Notes: generated by a model not told the origin, from the sequence alone. A stretch of 64,000 bases of DNA from CAVUDO01 sp963740255 (GCA_963740255.1 CAVUDO010000006.1:868001-932000), one strand, 5' to 3'; counted from the first letter of the stretch, positions 24,139 to 32,712 are shown. Program-made: numbers and translations.

Positions 24139-24564
24139 TCAGCCCCGCGGGTAGCGTTCGCCGGCCGGCCGCTCCACGGCGTACGAGTGGGTGGTGTACC
24201 GGATCTGGCGGTCGCCGAACTCCTGCCGGTCGAGTCGGAAGCCCGGCTCGGGATCGGGACGCTGGACGAGGAACGACAGGGCCGTGGTCTGCCGGCCCAG
24301 GCGCGCGTCGTAGGCGTTCAGCTTCACGTAGTGGTTCGGGTGCGCGGCCCGGCAGGCGTTGACCTCCAGCAGCACGCCGGCCGCGTCGGCCAGGTCGAAC
24401 ATCGGCAGGCCCCACATGTCCCAGTAGGCGTTGCGCGGGTGCGGGTCGTCGGTGAACTCCACCGACAGCGGCCAGCCGTTGTCGAGCGAGTACTGGATCT
24501 GGGCCGTGATCTCGGCGTCGGTGAAGTCGGCCAGGTAGGAGAAGGTGCCCTGGGTGATGCGCAT
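24139..24564 (-). CDS. cbbS: RuBisCO small subunit
   Basis: ATG 24564 lies behind GAGGACCAAGG and yields 141 residues. Signature segments are ITQGTFSYLADFTDAEITAQ, IQYSLDNGWPLSVEFTDDPH, PRNAYWDMWGLPMFD and a C-terminal extension RQIRYTTHSYAVERP. This extended beta-hairpin at the C-terminus and the short N-terminus are hallmarks of red-type (form IC) small subunits, which assemble without external chaperones. It lies 29 nt after cbbL and 3 nt before cbbX. The frame is intact. Confidence 0.95.
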   Translation of the reverse strand: MRITQGTFSYLADFTDAEITAQIQYSLDNGWPLSVEFTDDPHPRNAYWDMWGLPMFDLADAAGVLLEVNACRAAHPNHYVKLNAYDARLGRQTTALSFLVQRPDPEPGFRLDRQEFGDRQIRYTTHSYAVERPAGERYPRG

Positions 24565-24593
24565 GGCCTTGGTCCTCTTCTCAGGCGCTCGTG

Positions 24594-26025
24594 TCAGGCG
24601 TTGGTCGGCGTCGCGACGACGTCGGGGGTGTCGGTGGACGCGTAGTTGAAGGTGATGTCGCCCCAGGTGGCCAGCGCCACGTCGAGCTCGCGGCTCTTCC
24701 TGGCGGCCTTCTTGAGGATGTCCTCGCCCTCGGCGAAGAAGTCGAGTCCCTCGTTGCGGGCCTTGACCATGGCCTCCACCGCGACCCGGTTGGCGGTGGC
24801 GCCGGCCGCGATGCCCATCGGGTGGCCGATCGTGCCGCCGCCGAACTGGAGCACGACGTCCTCGCCCAGGTAGTGCAGCAGCTGGTGCATCTGGCCGGCG
24901 TGGATGCCGCCGGAGGCCACCGGCATCACGCCGGGCATCGAGGCCCAGTCCTGGTCGAAGTAGATGCCCTGGGCCAGGTTGGTCGGGATGTGGTCCAGCC
25001 GCAGGGTGTCGTAGTAGCCGGCGACCATCGTCGGGTCGCCTTCGAGCTTGCCGACCACCGTGCCGGCGTGGATGTGGTCCACGCCGGCCATCCGCATCCA
25101 CTTGGAGATCACCCGGAAGGAGACCCCGTGGTTCTTCTGCCGGGTGTAGGTGCCGTGCCCCGCGCGGTGCAGGTGCAGGATCATCGAGTTCGCCCGGGCC
25201 CACTTGGCCATCGACTGGATCGCGGTGTAGCCGATCGTCAGGTCGATCATGACGATGACGCTGCCGATCTCCTTGGCCACCGCGGCCCGCTCGTACATCT
25301 CCTCCATGGTGCCGGCGGTGACGTTGAGGTAGTGGCCCTTGATCTCGCCGGTCTCGGCCTGCGCGCGGTTGACCGCCTCCATGCAGAACAGGTAGCGGTC
25401 CCGCCAGCGCATGAACGGCTGGCGAGTTGATGTTCTCGTCGTCCTTGGTGAAGTCCAGGCCGCCGCGCAGCGCCTCGTAGACCACCCGGCCGTAGTTGCG
25501 GGCCGAGAGGCCCAGCTTGGGCTTGGTGGTGGCGCCGATCAGCGGGCGGCCGTACTTGTTCAGGTACTCCCGCTCCATCACGATGCCGTGCGCCGGGCCC
25601 TGGAACGTCTTGACGTAGTGGGTCGGGATCCGCATGTCCTCCAGGCGCAGCGCCTTGAGCGCCTTGAAGCCGAAGACGTTGCCGATGATCGACGAGGTGA
25701 GGTTGGCGATCGAGCCCTCCTCGAACAGGTCCATGTCGTAGGCGATGTAGGCGATGTACTGGCCCGGCGTGCCGGGTACGGGGTCCACCCGGTAGCACTT
25801 GGCCTGGTAGTGCGCGTAGGCGGTCAGGCGGTCGGTCCAGACCACGGTCCAGGTGGCGGTGGACGACTCGCCGGCCACCGCGGCGCCGGCCTCCTCGGGC
25901 GGCACGCCCTCCTGCGGCGTGATCCGGAACGCCGCGAGGATGTCGGAGTCCTTCGGCACGTAGTCGGGCTCCCAGTAGCCCATCTCGGCGTACGGGATGA
26001 CTCCGGCACTCCAGCGCTCCGCCAC
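24594..26025 (-). pseudogene. cbbL: RuBisCO large subunit, frameshifted by one inserted base
   Basis: GTG 26025 after GAGGAGGACC gives a red-type form I large subunit. Corresponding catalytic residues are Lys 168 (TTKPKLG) and carbamylated Lys 194 (DFTKDDENINS). After Ser 201 the frame breaks: NINS should be followed by QPFMRWRDR, but an extra G in the run 25421-25422 (plus strand) shifts it. The remaining 275 residues are intact in the next frame from QPFMRWRD to the stop at 24594, including HLHRAGHGTY and loop 6 VVGKLEGD. Without the extra base the protein would have 476 residues, the usual size. The gene is either a fresh pseudogene or carries an assembly error. Confidence 0.93.
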
Positions 26026-26070
26026 CTGGTCCTCCTCGTCGAGCCGTTGGGACGACTCCAGCTTGACCCA

Positions 26071-26120
26071 CAAGGATTGAATTGTCTATCAAGGATTGAG
26101 GGCTGAATATCAAGCGAATA
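26071..26120 (-). promoter_or_regulatory. cbb operon promoter with CAAGGATTGA direct repeats
   Basis: This AT-rich stretch lies 46-95 nt upstream of cbbL. On the plus strand CAAGGATTGA occurs at 26071-26080 and again at 26090-26099, and a third related TATCAAGCGAATA follows at 26108-26120. The spacing is 19-21 bp, about two helical turns, as expected for LysR-type binding. On the coding strand TTGATA (26114-26109) could be a -35 box with a -10-like GATAGA about 17 nt downstream. CbbR is the obvious candidate ligand. Confidence 0.5.
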
Positions 26121-26242
26121 CTTCTTAATTAGCCGGGTCCGGCGCGGGTGGCGCCGGCGCACCTGGTGTGGCTGAGGCAGTCCTCATCGGTCCCGTGGCC
26201 AGGGCGTCCGCCGAACCGACCGCTTGGCCGTCGCCTCCATGT

Positions 26243-26706
26243 CTACTCGTCCTCTTGGGCGTGGGTCGGAGCTCGGGGGCGAACGTCAGGCCCCGCAGCG
26301 CGACGGCGGACGTGTAGTAGCTGGAAGTAGGAGCTCAAGACCGGGAGCGGCGGTGCCGGGTCGCGAGCGGGCGCTCGCGGCTTCCGTGGCCCCGGACCTG
26401 ACTCGGTCGCTCGTGTCGCGATACGGAGCGCGGCGACGGCGGCCTCGGCCGGGGTCGAATACGTCCGGGGACGGGCAGGTGTTCGCCAGGTAGGCACAGT
26501 CGCCACTCCCCGATGAGAGAACGGATCAACTCGCAGGTGAACTCCCCTCGGTAGAACAGCGACCAGGCGTTGGATCGCGGTCGGGTCGCGGTCCAGCCCG
26601 CCGGAAGGTCGGCGGATTCGACTCCGGGCAACTCGTTGGGGTCCGGCCCGGTCACGCGGTGCTTCTTGGGCACGGCCGAAGCGGGCAGGACTTCACGGTC
26701 GACCAC
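26243..26706 (-). pseudogene. frameshifted homologue of the small Trp-rich protein at 6929
   Basis: GTG 26706 starts a frame reading VDREVLPASAVPKKHRV, LPAGWTATRPRSNAWSLFYR, IGEWRLCLPGEHLPVPG. It then continues uselessly to 26335. The next frame supplies RTYSTPAEAAVAALRIATRA and stays open to 26243. Joined at about 26495 these give the same motif order as the intact protein at 6929-7192 (GW-x-xR, GEW, ARTYHTAAEAVDAL). Hence a one-base frameshift has broken a second family member. It follows the resolvase-like gene after 17 nt. Function of the family is unknown. Confidence 0.55.
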
Positions 26707-26723
26707 CCGCCCCGGCCGTGGGT

Positions 26724-27110
26724 TCACGGGCCGGACGGTGCCGGCGCGTCCGGGTGGTTGGTGGGCGTGGGTGGGCGCAGCGGTGGAGGTTCGGAGTCGG
26801 CCGGGTAGATCCGCCCGCCTGCTTCCTCGACCAGCCGGACAAGGGCTTGCTGTACGTGCGGGACCGGCGACAGGTGCTCGGCGGACGGGACCAGGACTCC
26901 GGTGGCCCGACCTTCGTGGAGGTCGTCGAGCGCGGCGAGGAATCCAGGTCGGCGACCCTGGCCGGGCTCGGCGGGGTCGTCGCGGTGGATGCGTTTCATG
27001 GTCAGGTTGTGGCGGGTGGCGTAGCCGATGATCGCCCCGTCCGCCGCGCCGGGCCGGTCCTGCGGCGCTGGGCGTACGTACCCCACGACGGTCGTCACGG
27101 CATTCGCCAA
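26724..27110 (-). CDS. resolvase-like (serine recombinase N-domain) small protein
   Basis: The 128-residue protein reads TTVVGYVRPAPQDRPGAADG, IIGYATRHNLTMKRIHRDDP, RRPGFLAALDDLHEGRATGV, LVPSAEHLS and LVRLVEEAGGRIY. These are the helices and strands of the resolvase catalytic domain. The catalytic Ser, normally in GYxRvS near residue 10, is Pro-Ala here, and there is no DNA-binding C-terminal domain. It is therefore probably not an active recombinase. Stand-alone proteins of this type are common in actinomycetes and may have another role. It is the first gene of a minus-strand pair divergent from the HTH-deformylase gene. Confidence 0.65.
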   Translation of the reverse strand: MANAVTTVVGYVRPAPQDRPGAADGAIIGYATRHNLTMKRIHRDDPAEPGQGRRPGFLAALDDLHEGRATGVLVPSAEHLSPVPHVQQALVRLVEEAGGRIYPADSEPPPLRPPTPTNHPDAPAPSGP

Positions 27111-27379
27111 TCATCGCTGGGCCGAACCGGCTGGGACGTGGCCGGGCCGAACCGTGGCGACAGGTAACGGTGACATCCCCACCGCGTCCCTGCCGTGGCT
27201 TGTGGCCGATGCCTGGTCGGCTGCGCGGCAATGGTGAGCCCGTGGTGAGAGGTGAACTCGTCGCGGCCTGATGTGACAGGGTTGGTCATGCCCAAAGCAA
27301 ACTGCGGCGACGCATGTGGAGGGCAGGGTGACCGACGATCACCCTCCGTTCATTCCATTCACGTGCTGAGGGGTGGCTC
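27111..27379. other. divergent intergenic region
   Basis: About 270 nt separate the resolvase-like gene from the HTH-deformylase gene. The left part (27111-27250) shows no convincing frame. The right part holds the AGGGTGA/TCACCCT dyad and probably both promoters. Confidence 0.4.
27325..27345. promoter_or_regulatory. candidate operator upstream of the HTH-deformylase gene
   Basis: AGGGTGA at 27325-27331 and its exact reverse complement TCACCCT at 27339-27345 are separated by 7 nt, 35 nt before ATG 27380. An XRE-type protein that regulates itself would be expected to bind such a dyad. Confidence 0.45.
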
Positions 27380-28891
27380 ATGGAGGACGAGAGCCTGCAG
27401 TCCACGAGCGCCTTCATCGCCGAACTTCGGCACTGGCGCGAGGTCACCGGGTTCTCGCAGAAGGCGCTCGCGCGGGTTGTCGGCTATGACCCGTCCTACG
27501 TGAGCAAGGTCGAACGGGGCACGGTGGTTCCGAGCCGGGAGTTCGCGGAGAATGCCGACCGGCAGCTTCGTGCCGGCCGGGCACTGGTCCGGCGCTGGTC
27601 GGAGGTATACGGTTCGGCTGGGGCGGTGGGCGAGACGAGACGCGCACATGAGGGCATGCCCGACGATCCGCAGTCGGCGCCCGGATCCGCTCTTGTGGTC
27701 GTACACGAACATGCGGAGTTGGCGTACCTCGACGGCACTTTCCGGACAAGGATTCGTCGCCAGTTGAGAAACGTCGGTACCGAGCCGGTAACTCAGTATC
27801 TCATCCGAATCGCGGTGGACAGATATCCCGGCGATCCAGAGCGCTCCAACCGTCTCTACCGGGGGCGACCCTTGACGTGGAGTGAGATAGGACTAGGCGC
27901 AGAATGTGAGCGCGAGCCGATGAGCTCGCGAGTCAAACACGACCGAGACGCGTTCAAAGAGCTGTGGCTACTGTTCGAGAACGCCGACGCGAGGTTCCCC
28001 CTCTATCCGGGTGAGACTCGGTGGATCGAGTATCGATACACCGTCCAAGCCGACAAATGGGGTCCTTGGTGGCAGCGCGCGATACGACTCCCCACTCACC
28101 GGCTCTCCATGTCGCTGGACTTCCCGTCCGAACTCGCTCCGGTGGTGTGGGGGATGGAGACCTCGATGAGCGCCACGGCCACCCCGTTCCGGACATCTAT
28201 CGAACGGCATGAGCGTGACGCCCGTGTGTTGTTTCTCTGGCATACGAAGGATCCGCCGCTCCATGCTCGGTATCGCATCGAATGGAAGTTCAGGAACAGT
28301 GCTGGAGACCAACCGGGCATCGTCGAGCGAATGACCCCGGCCGAGCGGATGGCAGAAATCGGGATCGTTCAGGAGGGCGACGATGTCCTTGAGCAGCCAG
28401 CGCGTCCGTTCGTACTGCCAGACGAAGCCGAGGACGCGCGACGGGTCATAGCGCAGCTTGGTTCCGTGGTCGAACGAGCGGAACAGGTTCACACCTTTGC
28501 GAAAGGTATCGGCCTGGCCGCGCCCCAGGTCGGTATCAGTCGGACAGCGGCGGTCGTGCGTGAGCCCAATGGGTCATTCATCACTCTGCTGAATCCGCGT
28601 GTTGTCGGATATGGCTCGGAAGTGGACGAACAATACGAGGGATGCCTCAGCTTCTTCGACGTTCGAGGAATGGTGTGTCGGCCCCGATGCGTCGAGGTCG
28701 AGCACCAGGACGTCGACGGCACCCTGCGGATCACGGAGTTCACCGACGCGACTGCTCGACTCGTCGGACACGAGATCGATCACCTGGAAGGCCGTCTGTA
28801 CCGAGCGCGGATGAAACCAGGCACAGAGCCGATCCCGGTATCGCAGTACAGGGGCACCGGCGAACCTTGGCGGTCCGCACGCCTGAGCTAA
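27380..28891 (+). CDS. XRE HTH - unknown domain - peptide deformylase fusion
   Basis: The 503-residue protein has three parts. Residues about 10-67 are an XRE HTH (FIAELRHWREVTGFSQKALA, RVVGYDPSYVSKVERGTVVP). Residues 100-310 form a beta-rich domain (LRNVGTEPVTQYLIRIAVDR, LYPGETRWIEYRYTV) found behind HTHs in other actinobacterial proteins. Residues about 325-495 are a peptide deformylase with all three motifs: GIGLAAPQVG at 376-385, EGCLS at 420-424 and HEIDH at 464-468. Cys 422, His 464 and His 468 would bind the metal and Glu 465 act as general base. The residue before HEIDH is Gly instead of the usual Gln. No formyltransferase gene is nearby. Lower GC than the flanks suggests transfer. 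Confidence 0.85.
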   Translation: MEDESLQSTSAFIAELRHWREVTGFSQKALARVVGYDPSYVSKVERGTVVPSREFAENADRQLRAGRALVRRWSEVYGSAGAVGETRRAHEGMPDDPQSAPGSALVVVHEHAELAYLDGTFRTRIRRQLRNVGTEPVTQYLIRIAVDRYPGDPERSNRLYRGRPLTWSEIGLGAECEREPMSSRVKHDRDAFKELWLLFENADARFPLYPGETRWIEYRYTVQADKWGPWWQRAIRLPTHRLSMSLDFPSELAPVVWGMETSMSATATPFRTSIERHERDARVLFLWHTKDPPLHARYRIEWKFRNSAGDQPGIVERMTPAERMAEIGIVQEGDDVLEQPARPFVLPDEAEDARRVIAQLGSVVERAEQVHTFAKGIGLAAPQVGISRTAAVVREPNGSFITLLNPRVVGYGSEVDEQYEGCLSFFDVRGMVCRPRCVEVEHQDVDGTLRITEFTDATARLVGHEIDHLEGRLYRARMKPGTEPIPVSQYRGTGEPWRSARLS

Positions 28892-28961
28892 CTTCCGGTC
28901 GTTCTTGACAAACGGTGCACGTGGGCGAGGCACCTTGGGGAGTGTGACGACTCGGCGGGGT

Positions 28962-29633
28962 TCAGCGGCGGCGCCAGCCGGGAGAGGGGTGCACGGCGCG
29001 CTGCAACTCGGGCAGCTCGGCGAGCACGGCGTCGCGCAGCGCGGCGTAGTCCTCGGCCGGCAGTGTGGTGAGCGCGTCCGCGTCCGGGGGGAGGCTCAGC
29101 GGCAACGACCAGCTGCCGACCAGGAGCCCCAGCAGGTCGACGAGCACGCCGTCCTCCTCGGCCGCGCCCCGCAGGCCCAGCAGGTAGCGCTGCAGCTTGC
29201 GCCGTTCCCGCACGGTGAACGTGAGCGGGTCGCGCAGCACCGCCCACTCGCCGTCGGCCAGCGGCACCCGCTGCCCGGCCAGCAGCACGTCACGGACCGA
29301 CACCACGCCGACGACCTTGTCGCCGTCCTTGACCACGAGGTGGCGGATGCGCCGGGCCGCCATCTCGGCTGCCGCCTCGTAGATCTCCCAGTCCGGCTCG
29401 ACGGTGATCACCTCGCGGGTCATCACCGCGCCGGCCAGCGTCTCGTCGGGGTCGCTGGCTTCGGCCACCGCGCGGAGCACGTCCCGCTCGGTGACGATTC
29501 CGGCCAGCGAGCCGTCCTCCAGCACGACCGCCGAGCCGACGCCCGCCTCGACCATCGCCCGCGCGGCCCTGCGCAGGGAGTCCGCCGGACCCACCGCCAC
29601 GATGGTGCTCGCCACCAGGTCGCCGACTTTCAT
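28962..29633 (-). CDS. paired CBS-domain protein
   Basis: ATG 29633 overlaps the NuoF-like gene's TGA (ATGA) and gives 223 residues. Two CBS motifs fill the first 125 residues: LVASTIVAVGPADSLRRAAR with GSLAGIVTERDVLRAV, and VITVEPDWEIYEAAAEMAAR with GVVSVRDVLLAG. The remaining 95 residues are helical (FTVRERRKLQRYLLGLRGA). CBS pairs bind adenine nucleotides such as AMP, ATP or SAM and regulate partners. Tight coupling to a NuoF-like subunit suggests energy-dependent control of that redox protein, but this is inference. Confidence 0.9.
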   Translation of the reverse strand: MKVGDLVASTIVAVGPADSLRRAARAMVEAGVGSAVVLEDGSLAGIVTERDVLRAVAEASDPDETLAGAVMTREVITVEPDWEIYEAAAEMAARRIRHLVVKDGDKVVGVVSVRDVLLAGQRVPLADGEWAVLRDPLTFTVRERRKLQRYLLGLRGAAEEDGVLVDLLGLLVGSWSLPLSLPPDADALTTLPAEDYAALRDAVLAELPELQRAVHPSPGWRRR

Positions 29634-31024
29634 GCCGAACGCTCCTGTTCGGAACCGGCCGCGGAGGCCGGAAGAGGATCGGGTTCGGCCGCATACGACC
29701 AGTCGGGCTGTTTGCGGCGGTACCGCTCGTCGTAGCGGAACCGCGACGCCTCCTCGTCGAAGTCGACGAACTTCGGCACCAGCAGGTCGCGGGGGAGCGG
29801 ACAGGCGCTGCCGAGGTGGGCCTCGAACTCCGCGGCGAACGCCGTCAACGCGCTGCGCACCAGCGCGGCCTCCCCGCTGGGCAGGGCACAGCGCTGGCCG
29901 CCGGTCACCGTGCCGCACTTTGCCCGGATGGTGTCGAGGTCGCGCTCGGCCCCGTCGCCCCGCTCGATCCGTTCGAGGCACTCGGTGATCGACGCGGTGC
30001 CCTGCTTGCACGCCGGACACTGGGCACACGACTCGATGGCCAGGAACCGGGAGAACGCCAGCGTCACGGCCACGATGCAGGCCGAGTCGTCGTAGACCAC
30101 GAACCCGGCCGACCCCAGTTCGGAGCCGGCGTCGCGCATCGCGTCGAAGTCGAGCGGCGTGTCGAGCTGGTCCTCGGTCAGCAGCGCTCCGGACGCACCC
30201 GGGACCACGGCCTTCACCTGCCGGCCGTCCGCGACGCCGCCCCCGACCACGTCGACCAGGACACGCAGCGGCACGCCCAGCGGCAGCTCGGCCACCGCGG
30301 GCCGCTTGACGTCCCCGGAGACGGTGAACACCATCGTGCCGGGGGAGCTGTCCGTGCCGGCCGACCGGAACCACTCCGCGCCCCGGCGCAGGATCTCCGG
30401 GACGTGCGCCAGGGTCTCGACGTTGTTCATGGCCGTCGGGTTGGGTGACTCGCGCCTGGCGAACGGGCCGATCTGGTACGGCGGGAAGATGCGGGGGAGC
30501 GGCACCGCGCCCTCGATCACCTCGATCATGGCCTTCTCCTCGCCGAGCAGGTACTCGTCCGGGCCGAGCACCAGCTGGACCGGGACCGGCCCGAGCAGGT
30601 CCTGCATCTCCTCCAACGCCGTCCGCAACGCGGCGATCTCCCGTTCGTAGGGCCGCTTGATCACGACGAAGGCGCGGCTGGCACCGGTCGCGAGCGCGGC
30701 GATCACCAGGCCCTCCAGCACCTGGTACGGGTTGCGGCGGAGGATGTAGCGGTCCTTGAACGTGCCCGGCTCGCCCTCGGCGGCGTTGCAGACGGCGTAG
30801 GTCGTCGGCGCGGACGTGGCGCGCAGGGTCGCCCACTTCTTCGCGGTCGGGAAGCCGCCGCCGCCGCGGCCCCGCAGGCCGGCCTCGCCGAGCACGGAGA
30901 TCACCCACTCCGGACCGTTGCTCCTGGCCGCGGCCAGCCCGTCGCCCCCACCGAGGGCGAGGTAGTCCGACAGCGTCGCGGCCGGCTCGGTCACCGGCAG
31001 CACGCGTTCGGTCCGAACGGTCAT
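29630..31024 (-). CDS. NuoF-like NADH-binding flavin/Fe-S subunit
   Basis: The 464-residue protein resembles the 51-kDa subunit of complex I and the beta subunit of NAD-dependent formate dehydrogenases. It has the FMN/NAD-binding segments LRGRGGGGFPTAKKW and CNAAEGEPGTFKDRYIL. An SLBB-like beta-grasp region follows (LGVPLRVLVDVVGGGVADGR), then the 4Fe-4S signature SCAQCPACKQG with the fourth Cys in KCGTVTGGQRCALP. No other complex I, hydrogenase or dehydrogenase subunit is adjacent, so partners must be encoded elsewhere. Position beside the RuBisCO region could reflect a link to NADH supply. It is coupled to a CBS-pair gene. Confidence 0.9.
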   Translation of the reverse strand: MTVRTERVLPVTEPAATLSDYLALGGGDGLAAARSNGPEWVISVLGEAGLRGRGGGGFPTAKKWATLRATSAPTTYAVCNAAEGEPGTFKDRYILRRNPYQVLEGLVIAALATGASRAFVVIKRPYEREIAALRTALEEMQDLLGPVPVQLVLGPDEYLLGEEKAMIEVIEGAVPLPRIFPPYQIGPFARRESPNPTAMNNVETLAHVPEILRRGAEWFRSAGTDSSPGTMVFTVSGDVKRPAVAELPLGVPLRVLVDVVGGGVADGRQVKAVVPGASGALLTEDQLDTPLDFDAMRDAGSELGSAGFVVYDDSACIVAVTLAFSRFLAIESCAQCPACKQGTASITECLERIERGDGAERDLDTIRAKCGTVTGGQRCALPSGEAALVRSALTAFAAEFEAHLGSACPLPRDLLVPKFVDFDEEASRFRYDERYRRKQPDWSYAAEPDPLPASAAGSEQERSA

Positions 31025-31343
31025 CGGGCGACCTCCCCGAAGGGTCCGCGGGCATCGGCTGGCGGTGTCCAGCCCATCCGACGCTAGTCGGCGGGTCCCC
31101 GGTGTCTTCCCCCCTCGGAGGTAGACCGCGGGGCAGCGTCGCGGGCCTCGGGCCGGAGGCATCCGGCGCCGCCTCACGGTCGGTCATCGTCTGTGCCCGA
31201 ACCGTCGTCCCGAGAGGGCGGCGGACCGGGGACGACGGCCGGCCGGGGTGGGGCGGTGCCGGGCGCGGGGTGGGCCTACCCTGGTCAGCGCGGTCGTCCC
31301 GGCGTCGTGGCCGGTCCCGCCTTCACCCGGAAGGCCCGTAGCT
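31025..31343. other. divergent promoter region, no gene seen
   Basis: This 319-nt stretch between the NuoF-like gene and cystathionine beta-synthase is GC-rich and has no convincing frame. TACCCT at 31277-31282 is a possible -10 box for the rightward gene. I see no strong dyad. Confidence 0.3.
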
Positions 31344-32708
31344 GTGCGTTACTACGAGTCCCTCGTCGACCTCTTCGGCAACACCCCGCTGGTCAAGCTC
31401 CGGTCTGTCACCGAGGGCGTCGACGCGACCGTGCTGGCCAAGGTCGAGTACTTCAACCCCGGCGGTTCGGTCAAGGACCGCATCGCCGTCGGCATGATCG
31501 AGGCCGCCGAGCGGTCCGGCGCCCTGAAGCCCGGCGGCACGATCGTCGAGCCGACCAGCGGCAACACGGGCGTGGGCCTGGCCATCGTCGCCCAGACCAG
31601 GGGCTACCGCTGCGTCTTCGTCTGCCCGGACAAGGTCAGCCAGGACAAGATCAACGTGATGCGGGCCTACGGCGCCGAGGTCGTGGTCTGCCCGACCGCC
31701 GTGGCACCGGAGCATCCGGACTCCTACTACAACGTGTCCGACCGGCTGGTGCGCGAGATCGAGGGCGCCTGGAAGCCCGACCAGTACGCCAACCCCGAGG
31801 GTCCCGCGTCGCACTACCGCACCACCGGGCCGGAGATCTGGGCCGACACCGACGGCCGGGTCACCCACTTCGTCACGGGCATCGGCACCGGCGGCACCAT
31901 CTCGGGCACCGGTCGCTACCTCAAGGAGGTTTCCGGGGGCGCGGTGAAGGTGATCGGGGCCGACCCGGAGGGCTCGGTCTACTCCGGCGGATCCGGCCGC
32001 CCGTACCTGGTCGAGGGCGTCGGCGAGGACTTCTGGCCGACGGCGTACGACCCGGACGTGCCGGACGAGATCATCGCGGTCTCCGACCGGAACTCCTTCG
32101 AGATGACCCGGCGGCTCGCGCGTGAGGAGGGCCTGCTGGTGGGCGGGTCCTGCGGGATGGCGGTGGTCGCGGCGCTGGAGGTGGCCCGCCGGGCCGGCCC
32201 GGACGACATCGTGGTGGTGCTGCTGCCCGACGGTGGCCGCGGCTACCTCTCGAAGATCTTCAGCGACGACTGGATGGCCGACTACGGCTTCCTCACCGCG
32301 GCGGGCAACGTGCTGGTCGGCGACATCCTGCAGGCCAAGACCCACGGGATGCCCGAGCTGGTGCACACCCATCCGAACGAGACGATCCGCGAGGCGATCG
32401 ACATCCTGCACGAGTACGCGGTGTCCCAGATCCCCGTGGTGAAGGCCGAGCCGCCGGTGATGAGCGCCGAGGTGGTCGGGTCGGTGGTGGAGAAGGACCT
32501 GCTCGACGCGCTGTTCGAAGGCCGGGCCAAGCTCGCCGATCCCGTCGAGCGGCACATGTCGCCGCCGCTGCCGATGATTGGCGCGGGCGAGGAGGTCGCG
32601 GCCGCGATGGCGGCGGTGGAGAAGGCCGACGCCGCGCTCGTGCTCGACCACGGCAAGCCGGTGGGCGTGCTGACCCGACAGGACCTTTTGGCCTACCTGG
32701 CACGCTGA
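31344..32708 (+). CDS. cbs: cystathionine beta-synthase
   Basis: GTG 31344 behind GGAAGG gives 454 residues. The PLP-dependent catalytic domain has Lys 44 in NPGGSVKDR, the substrate-binding PTSGNTGVGLAIVA, and the phosphate-binding GIGTGGTISGTGRYL. After LPDGGRGYLSKIFSDDWM a pair of CBS domains fills about residues 330-454 (HTHPNETIREAIDILHEYAV, GKPVGVLTRQDLLAYL). The enzyme makes cystathionine from homocysteine and serine. Unlike the eukaryotic enzyme there is no haem domain. It is followed by a SpoIIM-like gene after 4 nt. Confidence 0.93.
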   Translation: MRYYESLVDLFGNTPLVKLRSVTEGVDATVLAKVEYFNPGGSVKDRIAVGMIEAAERSGALKPGGTIVEPTSGNTGVGLAIVAQTRGYRCVFVCPDKVSQDKINVMRAYGAEVVVCPTAVAPEHPDSYYNVSDRLVREIEGAWKPDQYANPEGPASHYRTTGPEIWADTDGRVTHFVTGIGTGGTISGTGRYLKEVSGGAVKVIGADPEGSVYSGGSGRPYLVEGVGEDFWPTAYDPDVPDEIIAVSDRNSFEMTRRLAREEGLLVGGSCGMAVVAALEVARRAGPDDIVVVLLPDGGRGYLSKIFSDDWMADYGFLTAAGNVLVGDILQAKTHGMPELVHTHPNETIREAIDILHEYAVSQIPVVKAEPPVMSAEVVGSVVEKDLLDALFEGRAKLADPVERHMSPPLPMIGAGEEVAAAMAAVEKADAALVLDHGKPVGVLTRQDLLAYLAR

Positions 32709-32712
32709 CGCC

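Noticed and set aside
24139..26073. A single 644-codon open frame covering cbbL and cbbS, looking like a large-small subunit fusion
   Set aside because: The middle 285 codons are cbbL read out of frame; homology shows a one-base insertion in cbbL followed by a separate, normal cbbS with its own ribosome binding site.
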